The notes below the pieces were generated by a model. The model was not told the origin of the DNA and searched no databases. It saw only the letters and a program-made list of their open reading frames with translations. A DNA stretch of 64,000 nucleotides from the NCBI GenBank assembly GCA_023433615.1, contig JAEZCJ010000213.1, positions 1-64,000 of the forward strand. The letters run 5' to 3'. This document shows, in pieces, positions 45,607 to 53,620 of the stretch (position 1 is its first letter; each line of letters starts with the position of its first letter). Both the position numbers and the translations under genes were made by a program. The stretch comes from Bacillota bacterium. GTDB lineage: Bacteria; Bacillota; Bacilli; Paenibacillales; Paenibacillaceae.

Positions 45607-47751
45607 TCACAATGCCGGAAGCACGCCCGCAGCCGTTCCCGCCGCGCCGGAGCCGATGCCTGCTCCTGCGCCGCCTGCGCCTTGCTCGCCCTGCTGCAGC
45701 TGGTACATCTGATAGTACCGGCCCCGCTTCTCCATCAGTTCCTCGTGATTGCCGCGCTCCATGATGACGCCGCGGTCGAGCACGAGGATCTGGTCGGCGT
45801 TCTTGATCGTCGACAGCCGGTGCGCGATGACGAACGTCGTGCGCCCCTTCTTGACGACCTCGAGCGCGTCCTGGATCATCGCCTCGGTCTCCGTGTCGAT
45901 GTTCGACGTCGCTTCGTCGAGGATCAGGATCGCCGGATCATAGGCCAGCGCACGGGCAAAGGAGATCAGCTGCCGCTGCCCGGCCGACAGCGTGCTGCCC
46001 TTCTCGACGACGGGCTCGTCAATGCCCTTCGGCAGATGCCGCAGCGCGCGGTCCGCGCCGACGTCCGCCAGCGCCTTCTCGACGCGCTCCCGCGTGATCG
46101 CCGGATCGTCCATGGACACGTTCGACGCGATCGTGCCCGTGAACAGGAACGGATCCTGCAGCACGATGCCCATATGCTCGCGCATCGTCTGGCGCGGCAT
46201 GTCGCGCACGTCGACGCCGTCGATCGTGACACGCCCGGTGTCTACGTCATAGAAGCGGAACAGGAGGTTGATGATCGAGCTTTTGCCCGAGCCTGTATGC
46301 CCGATAAGCGCCACCGTCTGTCCTTGCTTCGCCTCGAACGTCACGCCCTTCAGCACGTTCTCGCCTTCCTTGTACGCGAACCACACGTCTTCGAACGCCA
46401 CGTTGCCCTTGTAACGCGGCATCTTCTCGTCTGCCACATCCTCGCCCGTCTCGTCCAGCAGCACGAACACCCGCTCCGCAGACACAAGCGCCGTCTCGAG
46501 ATTCGGCAGTTGGTTGACGATGTTGACGATCGGATTGAACAGCCGGTTGAGGTAGTCGACGAACGCATACAGCACGCCAAGCGACACGGCCGCTTCCGGG
46601 CCAGACAGCGCGCCAGCGCCGAAATACCAGATGAGCGCCACGTAAGCCGCGTTCCGGATCACATTGACCAAGTTGTGCCCGGTCAGCGAGTTCAAGCTCA
46701 GCAGCTTGTTCTTGTACCGGAAGTTCTCCTCGTTATAAGCCTCGAATTCCGCCTCCATCTTCTTCTCGCGGCGGAAAGCGCGGATGACCGGCATCCCTTG
46801 AATCGTCTCGTTGATCCGCCCGTTGATCTCGCTCAGCGTCGAGCGGATGACGCGGTTATACCGCTTGGCGTACCGTCCGTACACGTAGATCCACAGCGCC
46901 AGAGCCGGGATAATGAACAGACAGATCGCAGCCAGCTTCACGTCCAGCAGGAACAGCGCCGCGAAGATGCCCGCCATGTAGATCGTCCCCGTAAAAAAGT
47001 TCGCCAGCACGTTCACGTACAGCTCGCGGATCGCCTCGGTGTCGTTCGTGATGCGGGAGACGATTTTGCCGGCAGGCAGATTATCGAAGTAACGCACCGG
47101 CAAGCGGTTGATCTGGCCGAACACGTCATTGCGCATGTTGCGGATGATCTTGTTCGCCGACGCCTGCAGGAAGTAACGCTGCCCGTACGAGAACCCGGCC
47201 GACAGCACCAGCAGGCCGAAGTAATACCAGCACAGCTGCAAGAGGCCGCTCAGCTCCGGCCGGAAGAAGCCGTACAGCTCGCTCTTGCTCAGCTTCGCCG
47301 CCGCATACTCGGCGCGCTCGGCGCCCTTCGCGATTGCGATCAAGCCCTCGCCCGCAACCTCCCGCGCACCGTCGAAGGCTATCGCGTTCGGCACGAAGTA
47401 GTAATCGCGTCCGAACTGCAGCACGCGCACCTCTTCGCCGCGCACTTCACCTTCCGCGAAATGGTCGGCGCGCTTGTAGGCGCCGCCCTTATAATCGACC
47501 GTATAACGGTCGTCAGCCTGCGTGGCGTACCAAGGCTGCTCGATGCCCGAGATGTGCACGTCGATGAGCCGCTTCGCTACGAGCGGCCCCGCAAGCTCCG
47601 TGCCGACGGCGACCGTCAGCATGAGGAGCGCCAGCGCGAGCTGCACCTTCACCTGCATCGCGTAGCGAAGCAGCCGCTTCACCGTCGCGCCCTTGCTTCC
47701 CGCCCCGCGGTCGATATCCAGATCGTAGATGTCCTGTTCTTCCATGCTCAT
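45607..47751 (-). CDS. bmrD: Multidrug ABC exporter subunit, BmrD/YheH-like
   Basis: 714 residues, longer than a usual half-transporter because a loop of about 100 residues is inserted between TM1 and TM2 (YATQADDRYTVDYKGG onward), as in BmrD. The ATPase domain has Walker A GHTGSGKS, Walker B ILILDEATSNID with catalytic Glu, H-loop VIAHRLST, and an altered signature (LSAGQRQ). The Gly/Ala-rich C-terminal tail is extra. It pairs with the BmrC-like protein upstream (20-nt gap) as a heterodimeric drug exporter. The homologous B. subtilis pair is induced by translation inhibitors. Confidence 0.92.
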   Translation of the reverse strand: MSMEEQDIYDLDIDRGAGSKGATVKRLLRYAMQVKVQLALALLMLTVAVGTELAGPLVAKRLIDVHISGIEQPWYATQADDRYTVDYKGGAYKRADHFAEGEVRGEEVRVLQFGRDYYFVPNAIAFDGAREVAGEGLIAIAKGAERAEYAAAKLSKSELYGFFRPELSGLLQLCWYYFGLLVLSAGFSYGQRYFLQASANKIIRNMRNDVFGQINRLPVRYFDNLPAGKIVSRITNDTEAIRELYVNVLANFFTGTIYMAGIFAALFLLDVKLAAICLFIIPALALWIYVYGRYAKRYNRVIRSTLSEINGRINETIQGMPVIRAFRREKKMEAEFEAYNEENFRYKNKLLSLNSLTGHNLVNVIRNAAYVALIWYFGAGALSGPEAAVSLGVLYAFVDYLNRLFNPIVNIVNQLPNLETALVSAERVFVLLDETGEDVADEKMPRYKGNVAFEDVWFAYKEGENVLKGVTFEAKQGQTVALIGHTGSGKSSIINLLFRFYDVDTGRVTIDGVDVRDMPRQTMREHMGIVLQDPFLFTGTIASNVSMDDPAITRERVEKALADVGADRALRHLPKGIDEPVVEKGSTLSAGQRQLISFARALAYDPAILILDEATSNIDTETEAMIQDALEVVKKGRTTFVIAHRLSTIKNADQILVLDRGVIMERGNHEELMEKRGRYYQMYQLQQGEQGAGGAGAGIGSGAAGTAAGVLPAL

Positions 47752-47771
47752 GCCTGTTCTTCACCCGCTCT

Positions 47772-49517
47772 CTATTCTTCCGTCTGTTCCATCTGTTGTC
47801 TCTCATATTGCGTCTTGTACCAGCCATCGCTGCGTGCCATAAGGTCCTCATGCGTGCCTTCCTCGACGACACGTCCGTCCTCCATGACGAGAATCCAGTC
47901 CGCATGCTGCACGGCGGACAGCCGGTGCGTCGCGATCAGCGTCGTCTTGCCCGCCCGTTCGCTGCGTATGTTCGCGATAATCTCCGCTTCTGTCCGTGCA
48001 TCGACCGCGGACATCGCGTCGTCGAGCATCAGGATCTCCGGCTCCCGAATGAGCGCCCGCGCGATCGATACGCGTTGCTTCTGTCCGCCGGACAACGCCA
48101 CGCCCTTCTCGCCGACCAGCGTCTCGAGACCGTCCGGCAGGAACTTCAAGTCCTTCTTGAACGCCGATGCGCCGATCGCTTGATCCAGCTCCGCTTCGCC
48201 GGCTTCGTCGCGGACGAACAAGATGTTATTCTTCACCGTGCGCGAGAACAGGAATTGCTCCTGCGGCACGTAGCCGTACCAAGACTTCAACTGGTCCATG
48301 TCGACCCTCTGGATCGGCACGTCCGCGATCGCGATCTCGCCTTCGCCCGGCGGATATTCGCGGAGCAGCTGCTTGATCAGCGTCGTCTTGCCGCTGCCCG
48401 TGCGCCCGACGATGCCGAGCGTCGCGCCGCGCTCCAGCGTGAACGTGACGTTCTCGAGGTTGTTGACCGTCGACGTCGGATAGCGGAACGTCACGTTCCG
48501 GAACGCGATCGCCCCCGGGTGCTCGAGGCGCACCGCATCCTTCGGCTCCGGCACGTCAGGCTTGTTGCCGAGCGTCTCGTTGACGCGGTCGATCGACGCG
48601 TTGCCGCGCTGCATGATGTTGATCATCTCGCCGATCGCGAACATCGGCCAGATCAGCATGCCGAGGTAGACGTTGAACGCAACCAGGCCGCCGATTGTCA
48701 GCTCGTTATGATAGACGAGGTAAGCGCCGTAGCCGAGACCGATCAGGTAGCTCGCGCCCACGAATATTTTCACCGTCGGCTCGAACAGCGCATCGATGCG
48801 CACGACCGCGATATTTTTCGCCAGCACGTCGTCCGTCACGTCCGCGAACCGCTTCTCCGACGCCCGCTCCTGCACATAGGCCCGCGTGACGCGAATGCCG
48901 GAGATCGTCTCGAGCACGCCGTCATTCATATCGCCGAACGCGTTCTGCGCATCGGAGAACCGCTTATGGATCCACTTGCCGTAGGTGCCGACGAGCAGCG
49001 CCATGATCGGCAGCGGAATGACCGCCATCAGCGTCAGCTTCCACGAGACGAACACCGTCATCGTCACGATGAGCGTCGTCATCCACAGCGTGGAATCGAT
49101 GAACGTCAGAATGCCGAACCCTGCCGTGACCGACAAGGCCCCCAGATCGTTCGTCGCGCGTGCCATCAGGTCGCCTGTCCGGTTCCGCTCATAGAACGCA
49201 GGCGTCATCTTCAGGAAGTGCCGCATCAACTGCGAACGCATCATTTTCTCGACGACGAATGCGCCGCCGAACAGCTTATACATCCATACATAGCACAGCG
49301 CATAGACGGCTAACGTGATCCCGACAAGCTGCAGCAGCGTGATCGTAATGCTGTCCCATGTCACCGTGCTGAGCTGGATCGAATCGATCGTCCGCCCGAC
49401 GATCATCGGCGGGAGGATCTCGATGATCCCGCAGATAGTCAGCAGCGTGATCGCGACGATATAGCGTTTCTTCTCCAATCTGAAAAACCAGCCAAGCTTG
49501 CCCAGTACCGCTAACAT
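47772..49517 (-). CDS. bmrC: Multidrug ABC exporter subunit, BmrC/YheI-like
   Basis: About 581 residues, close to BmrC. Six TM helices, then an ATPase domain with Walker A GRTGSGKT, canonical signature LSGGQKQR, and a Walker B Glu replaced by Asp (ILMLDDAMSAVD), the mark of the degenerate-site subunit. The start is taken at ATG 49517 with GGGAGAGAC upstream; the longer frame to 49580 runs into terminator 2. The leader carries a 37-codon ORF and two terminators, so expression is probably controlled by attenuation. Confidence 0.92.
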   Translation of the reverse strand: MLAVLGKLGWFFRLEKKRYIVAITLLTICGIIEILPPMIVGRTIDSIQLSTVTWDSITITLLQLVGITLAVYALCYVWMYKLFGGAFVVEKMMRSQLMRHFLKMTPAFYERNRTGDLMARATNDLGALSVTAGFGILTFIDSTLWMTTLIVTMTVFVSWKLTLMAVIPLPIMALLVGTYGKWIHKRFSDAQNAFGDMNDGVLETISGIRVTRAYVQERASEKRFADVTDDVLAKNIAVVRIDALFEPTVKIFVGASYLIGLGYGAYLVYHNELTIGGLVAFNVYLGMLIWPMFAIGEMINIMQRGNASIDRVNETLGNKPDVPEPKDAVRLEHPGAIAFRNVTFRYPTSTVNNLENVTFTLERGATLGIVGRTGSGKTTLIKQLLREYPPGEGEIAIADVPIQRVDMDQLKSWYGYVPQEQFLFSRTVKNNILFVRDEAGEAELDQAIGASAFKKDLKFLPDGLETLVGEKGVALSGGQKQRVSIARALIREPEILMLDDAMSAVDARTEAEIIANIRSERAGKTTLIATHRLSAVQHADWILVMEDGRVVEEGTHEDLMARSDGWYKTQYERQQMEQTEE

Positions 49518-49553
49518 TGTCTCTCCCACTCCCCTTCTCTCATCCAACGACGC

Positions 49554-49583
49554 AAAAAGGCACATCGCTGCCTGCGACATGCC
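49554..49583 (-). terminator. Leader terminator 2 upstream of bmrC
   Basis: A 10-bp stem (GGCATGTCGC with GCGATGTGCC, two G-U wobbles), 5-base loop, then TTTTT, ending 36 bp before the bmrC start. Located inside the transcribed leader, so it should be conditional. Confidence 0.82.
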
Positions 49584-49597
49584 CTACGCTTCCACAT

Positions 49598-49638
49598 AAA
49601 AAGCGCACGCCGCGTGTGAAGCCCGCGACATGCGCCTT
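49598..49638 (-). terminator. Leader terminator 1 upstream of bmrC
   Basis: A 12-bp stem (GCGCATGTCGCG with CGCGGCGTGCGC, two G-U wobbles), 9-base loop, then TTTTT. Its 5' arm shares GCATGTCGC with that of terminator 2, so alternative pairings are possible. A further hairpin (GGGAAT/ATTCCC, 49653-49669) lies between it and the leader ORF stop. Confidence 0.82.
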
Positions 49639-49678
49639 GGTAATGACACGATGGGAATCGTTCATTCCCCGCTCGGCA

Positions 49679-49792
49679 TTAGATTAGGCTAATAGCCGTA
49701 AACGGGACAAGGAGGCCGCGAGTCGTATGAAAATGAATGTTACCGTTCAGAGAACGTTCATTCCGACCATGCTGCATCATCACATTCGACAT
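49679..49792 (-). CDS. Leader peptide ORF of the bmrCD operon (37 codons)
   Basis: A short ORF in the transcribed leader. GAAAGGAGG lies ideally before ATG 49792. The peptide begins MSNVMMQHGRNERSLN and ends TRGLLVPFTAISLI, stop TAA at 49679-49681. A hairpin and two intrinsic terminators follow before bmrC. In B. subtilis the leader ORF bmrB governs bmrCD by ribosome-mediated transcription attenuation; the same position and layout here support the equivalent role. The sequence shows the ORF, ribosome binding site and terminators; the regulatory function is inferred. There is no predicted signal peptide or TM helix. Confidence 0.78.
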   Translation of the reverse strand: MSNVMMQHGRNERSLNGNIHFHTTRGLLVPFTAISLI

Positions 49793-49843
49793 ACTCGCGT
49801 ACCTCCTTTCTTTCCCAATGTTGGTTGATTTCGATACTACGTA

Positions 49844-49872
49844 CGGTAACATGCGGGACGAACCGCTGTCAA
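49844..49872 (-). promoter_or_regulatory. Candidate promoter of the leader-bmrCD operon
   Basis: A perfect TTGACA (49867-49872) is followed after 17 bp by a weak -10 (TTACCG, 49844-49849), about 50 bp upstream of the leader ORF. It overlaps the end of the glycosylase gene. Confidence 0.4.
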
Positions 49873-50486
49873 TCGTATTTTAATTTTATAAATGATCTCG
49901 CCGCCAATGCCAGATCTTCGTCGAACAGCCGCCGCAGATTCGGCCTTCTTCGGACGGCGAGCGGGTGATAGGAGAAGACGGTTCGAATGCCGTCGATTTC
50001 GCGTACCGCGCCTCGCAGTTGCTTCACCTCGGCCTCGTCGCTGCGGCAGACGGCCTGCGCCACGACATTGCCAAGGCCGAGCAGCAGCCGCGGACGTCCT
50101 TCGTCGAATTGCGCTTGCAAGTGGACGCTGCAGGCCTCGCGAGCGGCAGGCTTATCGTACGCGCGAATCGGCCTGCATTTCAGCAGGTAGGTAACGTAGA
50201 CGTCCGTGAGCGGAATGCCGGCCGCGTGCAGCCCTTCCTGCAGCGTCTCGCGCGTGCCGCACACGAATTCACGGCCTTCTCGATCCTCGCGCGCGCCGGG
50301 ATTGTCGAGCAGCACGTAGAGCGGTGCGCTCGGACGCCCCTCTCCCCAGATGACGCGGGTACGCTGCCTTGCAAGCTCGCATCGCTGGCAGTCCAGGGCA
50401 CAAGGCGGCGCGGAGTGCTCCGGCAGCGGGATTGGCGGGGGAATGACGTTCATTATGCTGCGTTCGCTCCGATCCATCCGAGTCAT
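49869..50486 (-). CDS. Uracil-DNA glycosylase family 4-like protein
   Basis: 205 residues. DCQRCELARQRTRVIWGEG, then the active-site-like motif LDNPGAREDREGREFVCG (family GExPGxxED pattern with Leu-Asp-Asn in place of GE), VYVTYLLKCRP, GLGNVVAQAV, and a motif-2-like FSYHPLAVRRRPN. Cys33, Cys36, Cys104 and Cys119 have the spacing expected for a 4Fe-4S cluster. Its role would be removal of uracil or deaminated bases from DNA. Because the first motif is altered, activity needs testing. It lies 24 nt after the MFS gene, probably co-transcribed. Start choice (50486 or 50453) is uncertain. Confidence 0.85.
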   Translation of the reverse strand: MTRMDRSERSIMNVIPPPIPLPEHSAPPCALDCQRCELARQRTRVIWGEGRPSAPLYVLLDNPGAREDREGREFVCGTRETLQEGLHAAGIPLTDVYVTYLLKCRPIRAYDKPAAREACSVHLQAQFDEGRPRLLLGLGNVVAQAVCRSDEAEVKQLRGAVREIDGIRTVFSYHPLAVRRRPNLRRLFDEDLALAARSFIKLKYD

Positions 50487-50510
50487 ATCGTGATCCGCTG
50501 CTAGTATGCC

Positions 50511-51737
50511 CTATTTCGCGGCAGAAGATCGCTTGCTCAGCACGAGCAGCGCGCCGCCTGCGGCAAAAGCCGCCACGATCAGCCAGAACGGCAGGCGCGG
50601 ATCGAGCTTGTACGACCAGCCGCCGATAATGCCGGACGGCGAGATAACGAGCAGCACAAGGACCGACAGAATCGAGAACATTTTCGCTCGGTGCTCGTCG
50701 TCGATCGCGTTCGCGACTGCCGCTTCGAGGTAAGGCGCGCTCACCATCGTGCCGATCGCGCCCAGCACCGTGCTGAGGCCGATCAAGAACAGTCCGTTCG
50801 CAGGCGCGGCAATGAGCAGCGCGGTGGAGATCGCGGACAGCACGAAGCTCCATAGCATCGCTTGGTCGGCGTAACGCTCCGGAATGCGCGGCATGAGGAG
50901 CCAGAGCGTCAGCAGCATGATGACCGACGATACCGCCGGGAAGTAGGAGATGATGCTGTTGTCGAGCTTCAGGTAATCGGCCAGATAGAGCGACAGATAA
51001 GTCCCCTTCAGCGACATCTGGAAGTTGAACAAGATGTAGACGCCGAAGATGAGCAGCAGGCCGCGGTTCTTCAATAATTCGCGCGCGGCTCCCACGTAGT
51101 CGAGCAAGCTTGCGCGGACGCCGAGCTCGCGGGTTTCGCGGATTTTGCGCAGGCCCATCTCCGTCTCGCGCGTCGTGTAATGGCGGCCGAAGAATTGCGC
51201 GGTCATGAAGACGAACGCGATCACGTACATGATCCGTACGCCGGTCACGAGACCGTACTCGTGGACGAGCAGCCCGCCGAGCGGCGCGAACAGCCCGCCC
51301 ACGACGCCGATGAACTGCAGGATCGTGAAGACGTAGGTCCGTTCCTTCGGATCGGTGTCCTCGACGAGCAGGCAGTAGAACGCCGTATGCGGCACACGCT
51401 GGAATCCGTTCACGATCGCGGCAGCCACGAAGAACCAGACATTGTGCGAGACCGCCCATAAGAGGGTGCCGACCGACCAGCTGAGCAGATCGAACGTGAG
51501 CAGCGCGGCCTTGCGCCCCATCCGGTCCGTCAGGTAGCCGCTGATGAAGGAGGAGAAGACCTGCACGATGAGCCCGAGCGTGGCGATCCAGCCGATGGCC
51601 GTCTCGGAGACGCCGAGCTCGAACATGTAGAGCGTCGCGTAAGTAGTGAACATGCTGTACGGAATGAGGAAAAGCGGCTCGAAGGCGAGACAGCCTCTGC
51701 TGTTGCCCGTAAGCCGCTTGAAATAGGTGCGTGCCAA
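50511..51737 (-). CDS. MFS transporter
   Basis: 408 residues with 12 predicted TM helices. The cytoplasmic loop 2-3 motif is SGYLTDRMGRKAALL (motif A), typical of drug or sugar efflux MFS proteins. It starts with TTG at 51737, supported by GGAGG 8 nt upstream. A long interrupted hairpin lies directly before the ribosome binding site. Substrate unknown. Confidence 0.9.
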   Translation of the reverse strand: MARTYFKRLTGNSRGCLAFEPLFLIPYSMFTTYATLYMFELGVSETAIGWIATLGLIVQVFSSFISGYLTDRMGRKAALLTFDLLSWSVGTLLWAVSHNVWFFVAAAIVNGFQRVPHTAFYCLLVEDTDPKERTYVFTILQFIGVVGGLFAPLGGLLVHEYGLVTGVRIMYVIAFVFMTAQFFGRHYTTRETEMGLRKIRETRELGVRASLLDYVGAARELLKNRGLLLIFGVYILFNFQMSLKGTYLSLYLADYLKLDNSIISYFPAVSSVIMLLTLWLLMPRIPERYADQAMLWSFVLSAISTALLIAAPANGLFLIGLSTVLGAIGTMVSAPYLEAAVANAIDDEHRAKMFSILSVLVLLVISPSGIIGGWSYKLDPRLPFWLIVAAFAAGGALLVLSKRSSAAK

Positions 51738-51754
51738 GACGATTGCCTCCTATG

Positions 51755-51799
51755 CTGCGGTACGATGATAGACATTACTTGTCTCATCGTACTCCGCAG
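51755..51799. promoter_or_regulatory. Long interrupted hairpin before the MFS gene
   Basis: CTGCGG, TACGATGA and GACA on one side pair with TGTC, TCATCGTA and CCGCAG on the other, giving about 18 bp with two 2-base bulges and a 5-base loop. No T-run follows. It could be an operator for a dimeric regulator, a 5' leader structure, or the end of the upstream peptide operon. Confidence 0.5.
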
Positions 51800-51845
51800 G
51801 AGCCTTGCTCGTCTATGGGATTGTGATCCAGATCTGGACGCGCAA

Positions 51846-53144
51846 TCACTGCGCAGCCTGCATAAGCTGTTCAAGCTCTGTCTGCGTGTGCTGCAGCGCC
51901 TCTTCGATGCTCAATTGCCGTTCAAGCGCCTGGCGATAATAGCCGCTGCGTATCTGCTGAAGCTTCACCGGCCAATCCGCCGGGAATTCCCAGAATCGCG
52001 TGACGGGACGCGGGTTGGCTGTCAGCTGATAGAAGACGTCCAGCTCGGACGAATCGTCCGGCAGCCAGGAAGGAAGCTGCACCGCCGCAGCTTCGTACTT
52101 GACGGCTGTCTCCCGGCTGCTGAGTTCGCTGACAAGCTCCCAAGCTGCCTCCGGATATTCGGCATCCGCATAGACGGCATACAGGTACTCCGGCACAAGA
52201 TTGCCTGCCGACCTGTCTCGCCCGTCTACTGGCTGCGTGACCATCCCCCATTCAATCGCCGGCTGCTCCGATTGCAGCGCGAGCACGTCGGCATAGCTGC
52301 CCATCATCATCGCAGCCCGGCCGGATTCGAACAGGCCTTCCCCCGGCGCAGCCGCTCCAGCTCCCCGGCTATAGATGCTCCCGGAACGCTGCGCCTCGAT
52401 CGCCGACCGGTAAGCCTCCGCCCAGCCTTCCGAATCGGTTGTCACTTCCCGCCGTTCCCAGTTCATATAATCAAGCTTCGCCGCCGCAGCGATCTGGTCT
52501 GCCAACGCAAGCGGATCGCCGCTCAAGCCGTCATAATAGCCGTATACCGACTCGTCCGGGTTGTCGGAGGCGGAGGGGGCGAACCGTACGGCTGTCTGCA
52601 ACACTTCCTCCCAGCTCATCCGGTCGGTAGGAACCGGCACGCCGAACTCCCGGAACAGCGCGCTGTTATAGATGATCGCCTGACTCTGAAAATACGGCGC
52701 CAGTCCGGTTATCTGACCATTCCCGCTCTGCCGCACCCATTCCGCTATGCCGGGGTGCATCTCCTCGATCGGGTAATCGTCCCGCTCGATGAACGGATTG
52801 AGATCGGACAATAGATCTTGTCTCGCCAGCATCCCGAATGACAGGGAATCCGCGATGACCACGTCAGGCTTCTCCGCTTCGATGAGCGCTTGAAGCCCGC
52901 CATACTTGTCGGATAAGGAAGCCGCTTCCTCGCCGGCATCCACGAAGGCAATCGTCAGGTCTTCATGCTCCTGGGCGAACGCCCTGAGACCGAGATTATC
53001 CATCGTGACGCGGTCGTACAGCGATACAATCTTCAAGGTAGTCTCCGCTTCCTCATTGCGGTCTTGGAAGCAGCCCGTGAGCAGAAGCGTGAGGGTGAGC
53101 AAGATTACGCCGCAGCCGGTTATGGGCTTGAGTTGATTGTTCAT
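51846..53144 (-). CDS. Orphan solute-binding lipoprotein in the Cys-peptide operon
   Basis: 432 residues. The signal peptide ends in lipobox LLTGC. The family-1 binding-protein fold is visible (VVIADSLSFGMLARQDLLSDLNPFIERDDYPIEEMHPGIAEW; YNSALFREFGVPVPTDRMSWEEVL). No sugar permease or ATPase genes are adjacent. Instead the start overlaps a thioredoxin-like gene (ATGA), and a second such lipoprotein and a peptide exporter lie upstream. It may bind or sequester the exported peptide, or sense its target, rather than feed an importer. Function not established. Confidence 0.85.
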   Translation of the reverse strand: MNNQLKPITGCGVILLTLTLLLTGCFQDRNEEAETTLKIVSLYDRVTMDNLGLRAFAQEHEDLTIAFVDAGEEAASLSDKYGGLQALIEAEKPDVVIADSLSFGMLARQDLLSDLNPFIERDDYPIEEMHPGIAEWVRQSGNGQITGLAPYFQSQAIIYNSALFREFGVPVPTDRMSWEEVLQTAVRFAPSASDNPDESVYGYYDGLSGDPLALADQIAAAAKLDYMNWERREVTTDSEGWAEAYRSAIEAQRSGSIYSRGAGAAAPGEGLFESGRAAMMMGSYADVLALQSEQPAIEWGMVTQPVDGRDRSAGNLVPEYLYAVYADAEYPEAAWELVSELSSRETAVKYEAAAVQLPSWLPDDSSELDVFYQLTANPRPVTRFWEFPADWPVKLQQIRSGYYRQALERQLSIEEALQHTQTELEQLMQAAQ

Positions 53145-53584
53145 GGCCTTGCAGTTGCCTTATGAATAATTGCTGCCAGCTCTCCCCCTGTATCGGCGAC
53201 ACCCCAGCCCGTCACCTTCCCGGCCTCGTTCAATGTGTAGATGAACGGCGTTTCCGGCACGCGATAGACCGATTTGAAGCTGGAATAGGTAATCGAGTTC
53301 ACGGGGAAGCCGAATCCGAAATAGTCGACGATACTGGCATTCTCTTCTGCGGAGCCATCCGTGAAAAGCACGAACTGTCCCTTGCCTTCCTCGGCTAGCT
53401 TGGCGATGTGCGGCAGCAGATCGATGCACGTTGAACAAGCGAACGACAGGAAGCTGCACACTATAGGAGAGCGGCCGTTCAACCACTCCTCGGCTCCCGG
53501 GAACGCAGAGCCCGGCACCATCGGATTGACGCCTCTATCCCTCTTCTTACTGCCGAGTAATTCCACGAAATCGACCTTGCTCAT
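53141..53584 (-). CDS. Thioredoxin-like protein with CSTC motif
   Basis: About 147 residues with the TlpA/AhpC-like thioredoxin fold. SPIVCSFLSFACSTCIDLLPHIAKL has the redox pair Cys50-x-x-Cys53 (plus Cys43) at the end of the first strand, then FVLFTDGSAEENASIVDYF and the cis-Pro loop in VPETPFIYTLNEAGKVTGWG. No signal peptide or TM helix, so it should be cytosolic. AAAGGG precedes ATG 53584. Between the two lipoprotein genes. Thiol reduction or oxidation of the six-Cys peptide is inferred from context. Confidence 0.8.
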   Translation of the reverse strand: MSKVDFVELLGSKKRDRGVNPMVPGSAFPGAEEWLNGRSPIVCSFLSFACSTCIDLLPHIAKLAEEGKGQFVLFTDGSAEENASIVDYFGFGFPVNSITYSSFKSVYRVPETPFIYTLNEAGKVTGWGVADTGGELAAIIHKATARP

Positions 53585-53620
53585 GGCGCACACCCTTTCT
53601 TATATGATGTAGGATTAACT

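Noticed and set aside
45577..48183. 868-codon open frame on the plus strand
   Set aside because: It lies wholly antisense to the two BmrCD-like genes, has Arg/His-rich composition typical of the reverse frame of GC-rich genes, and has no ribosome binding site or family motif.
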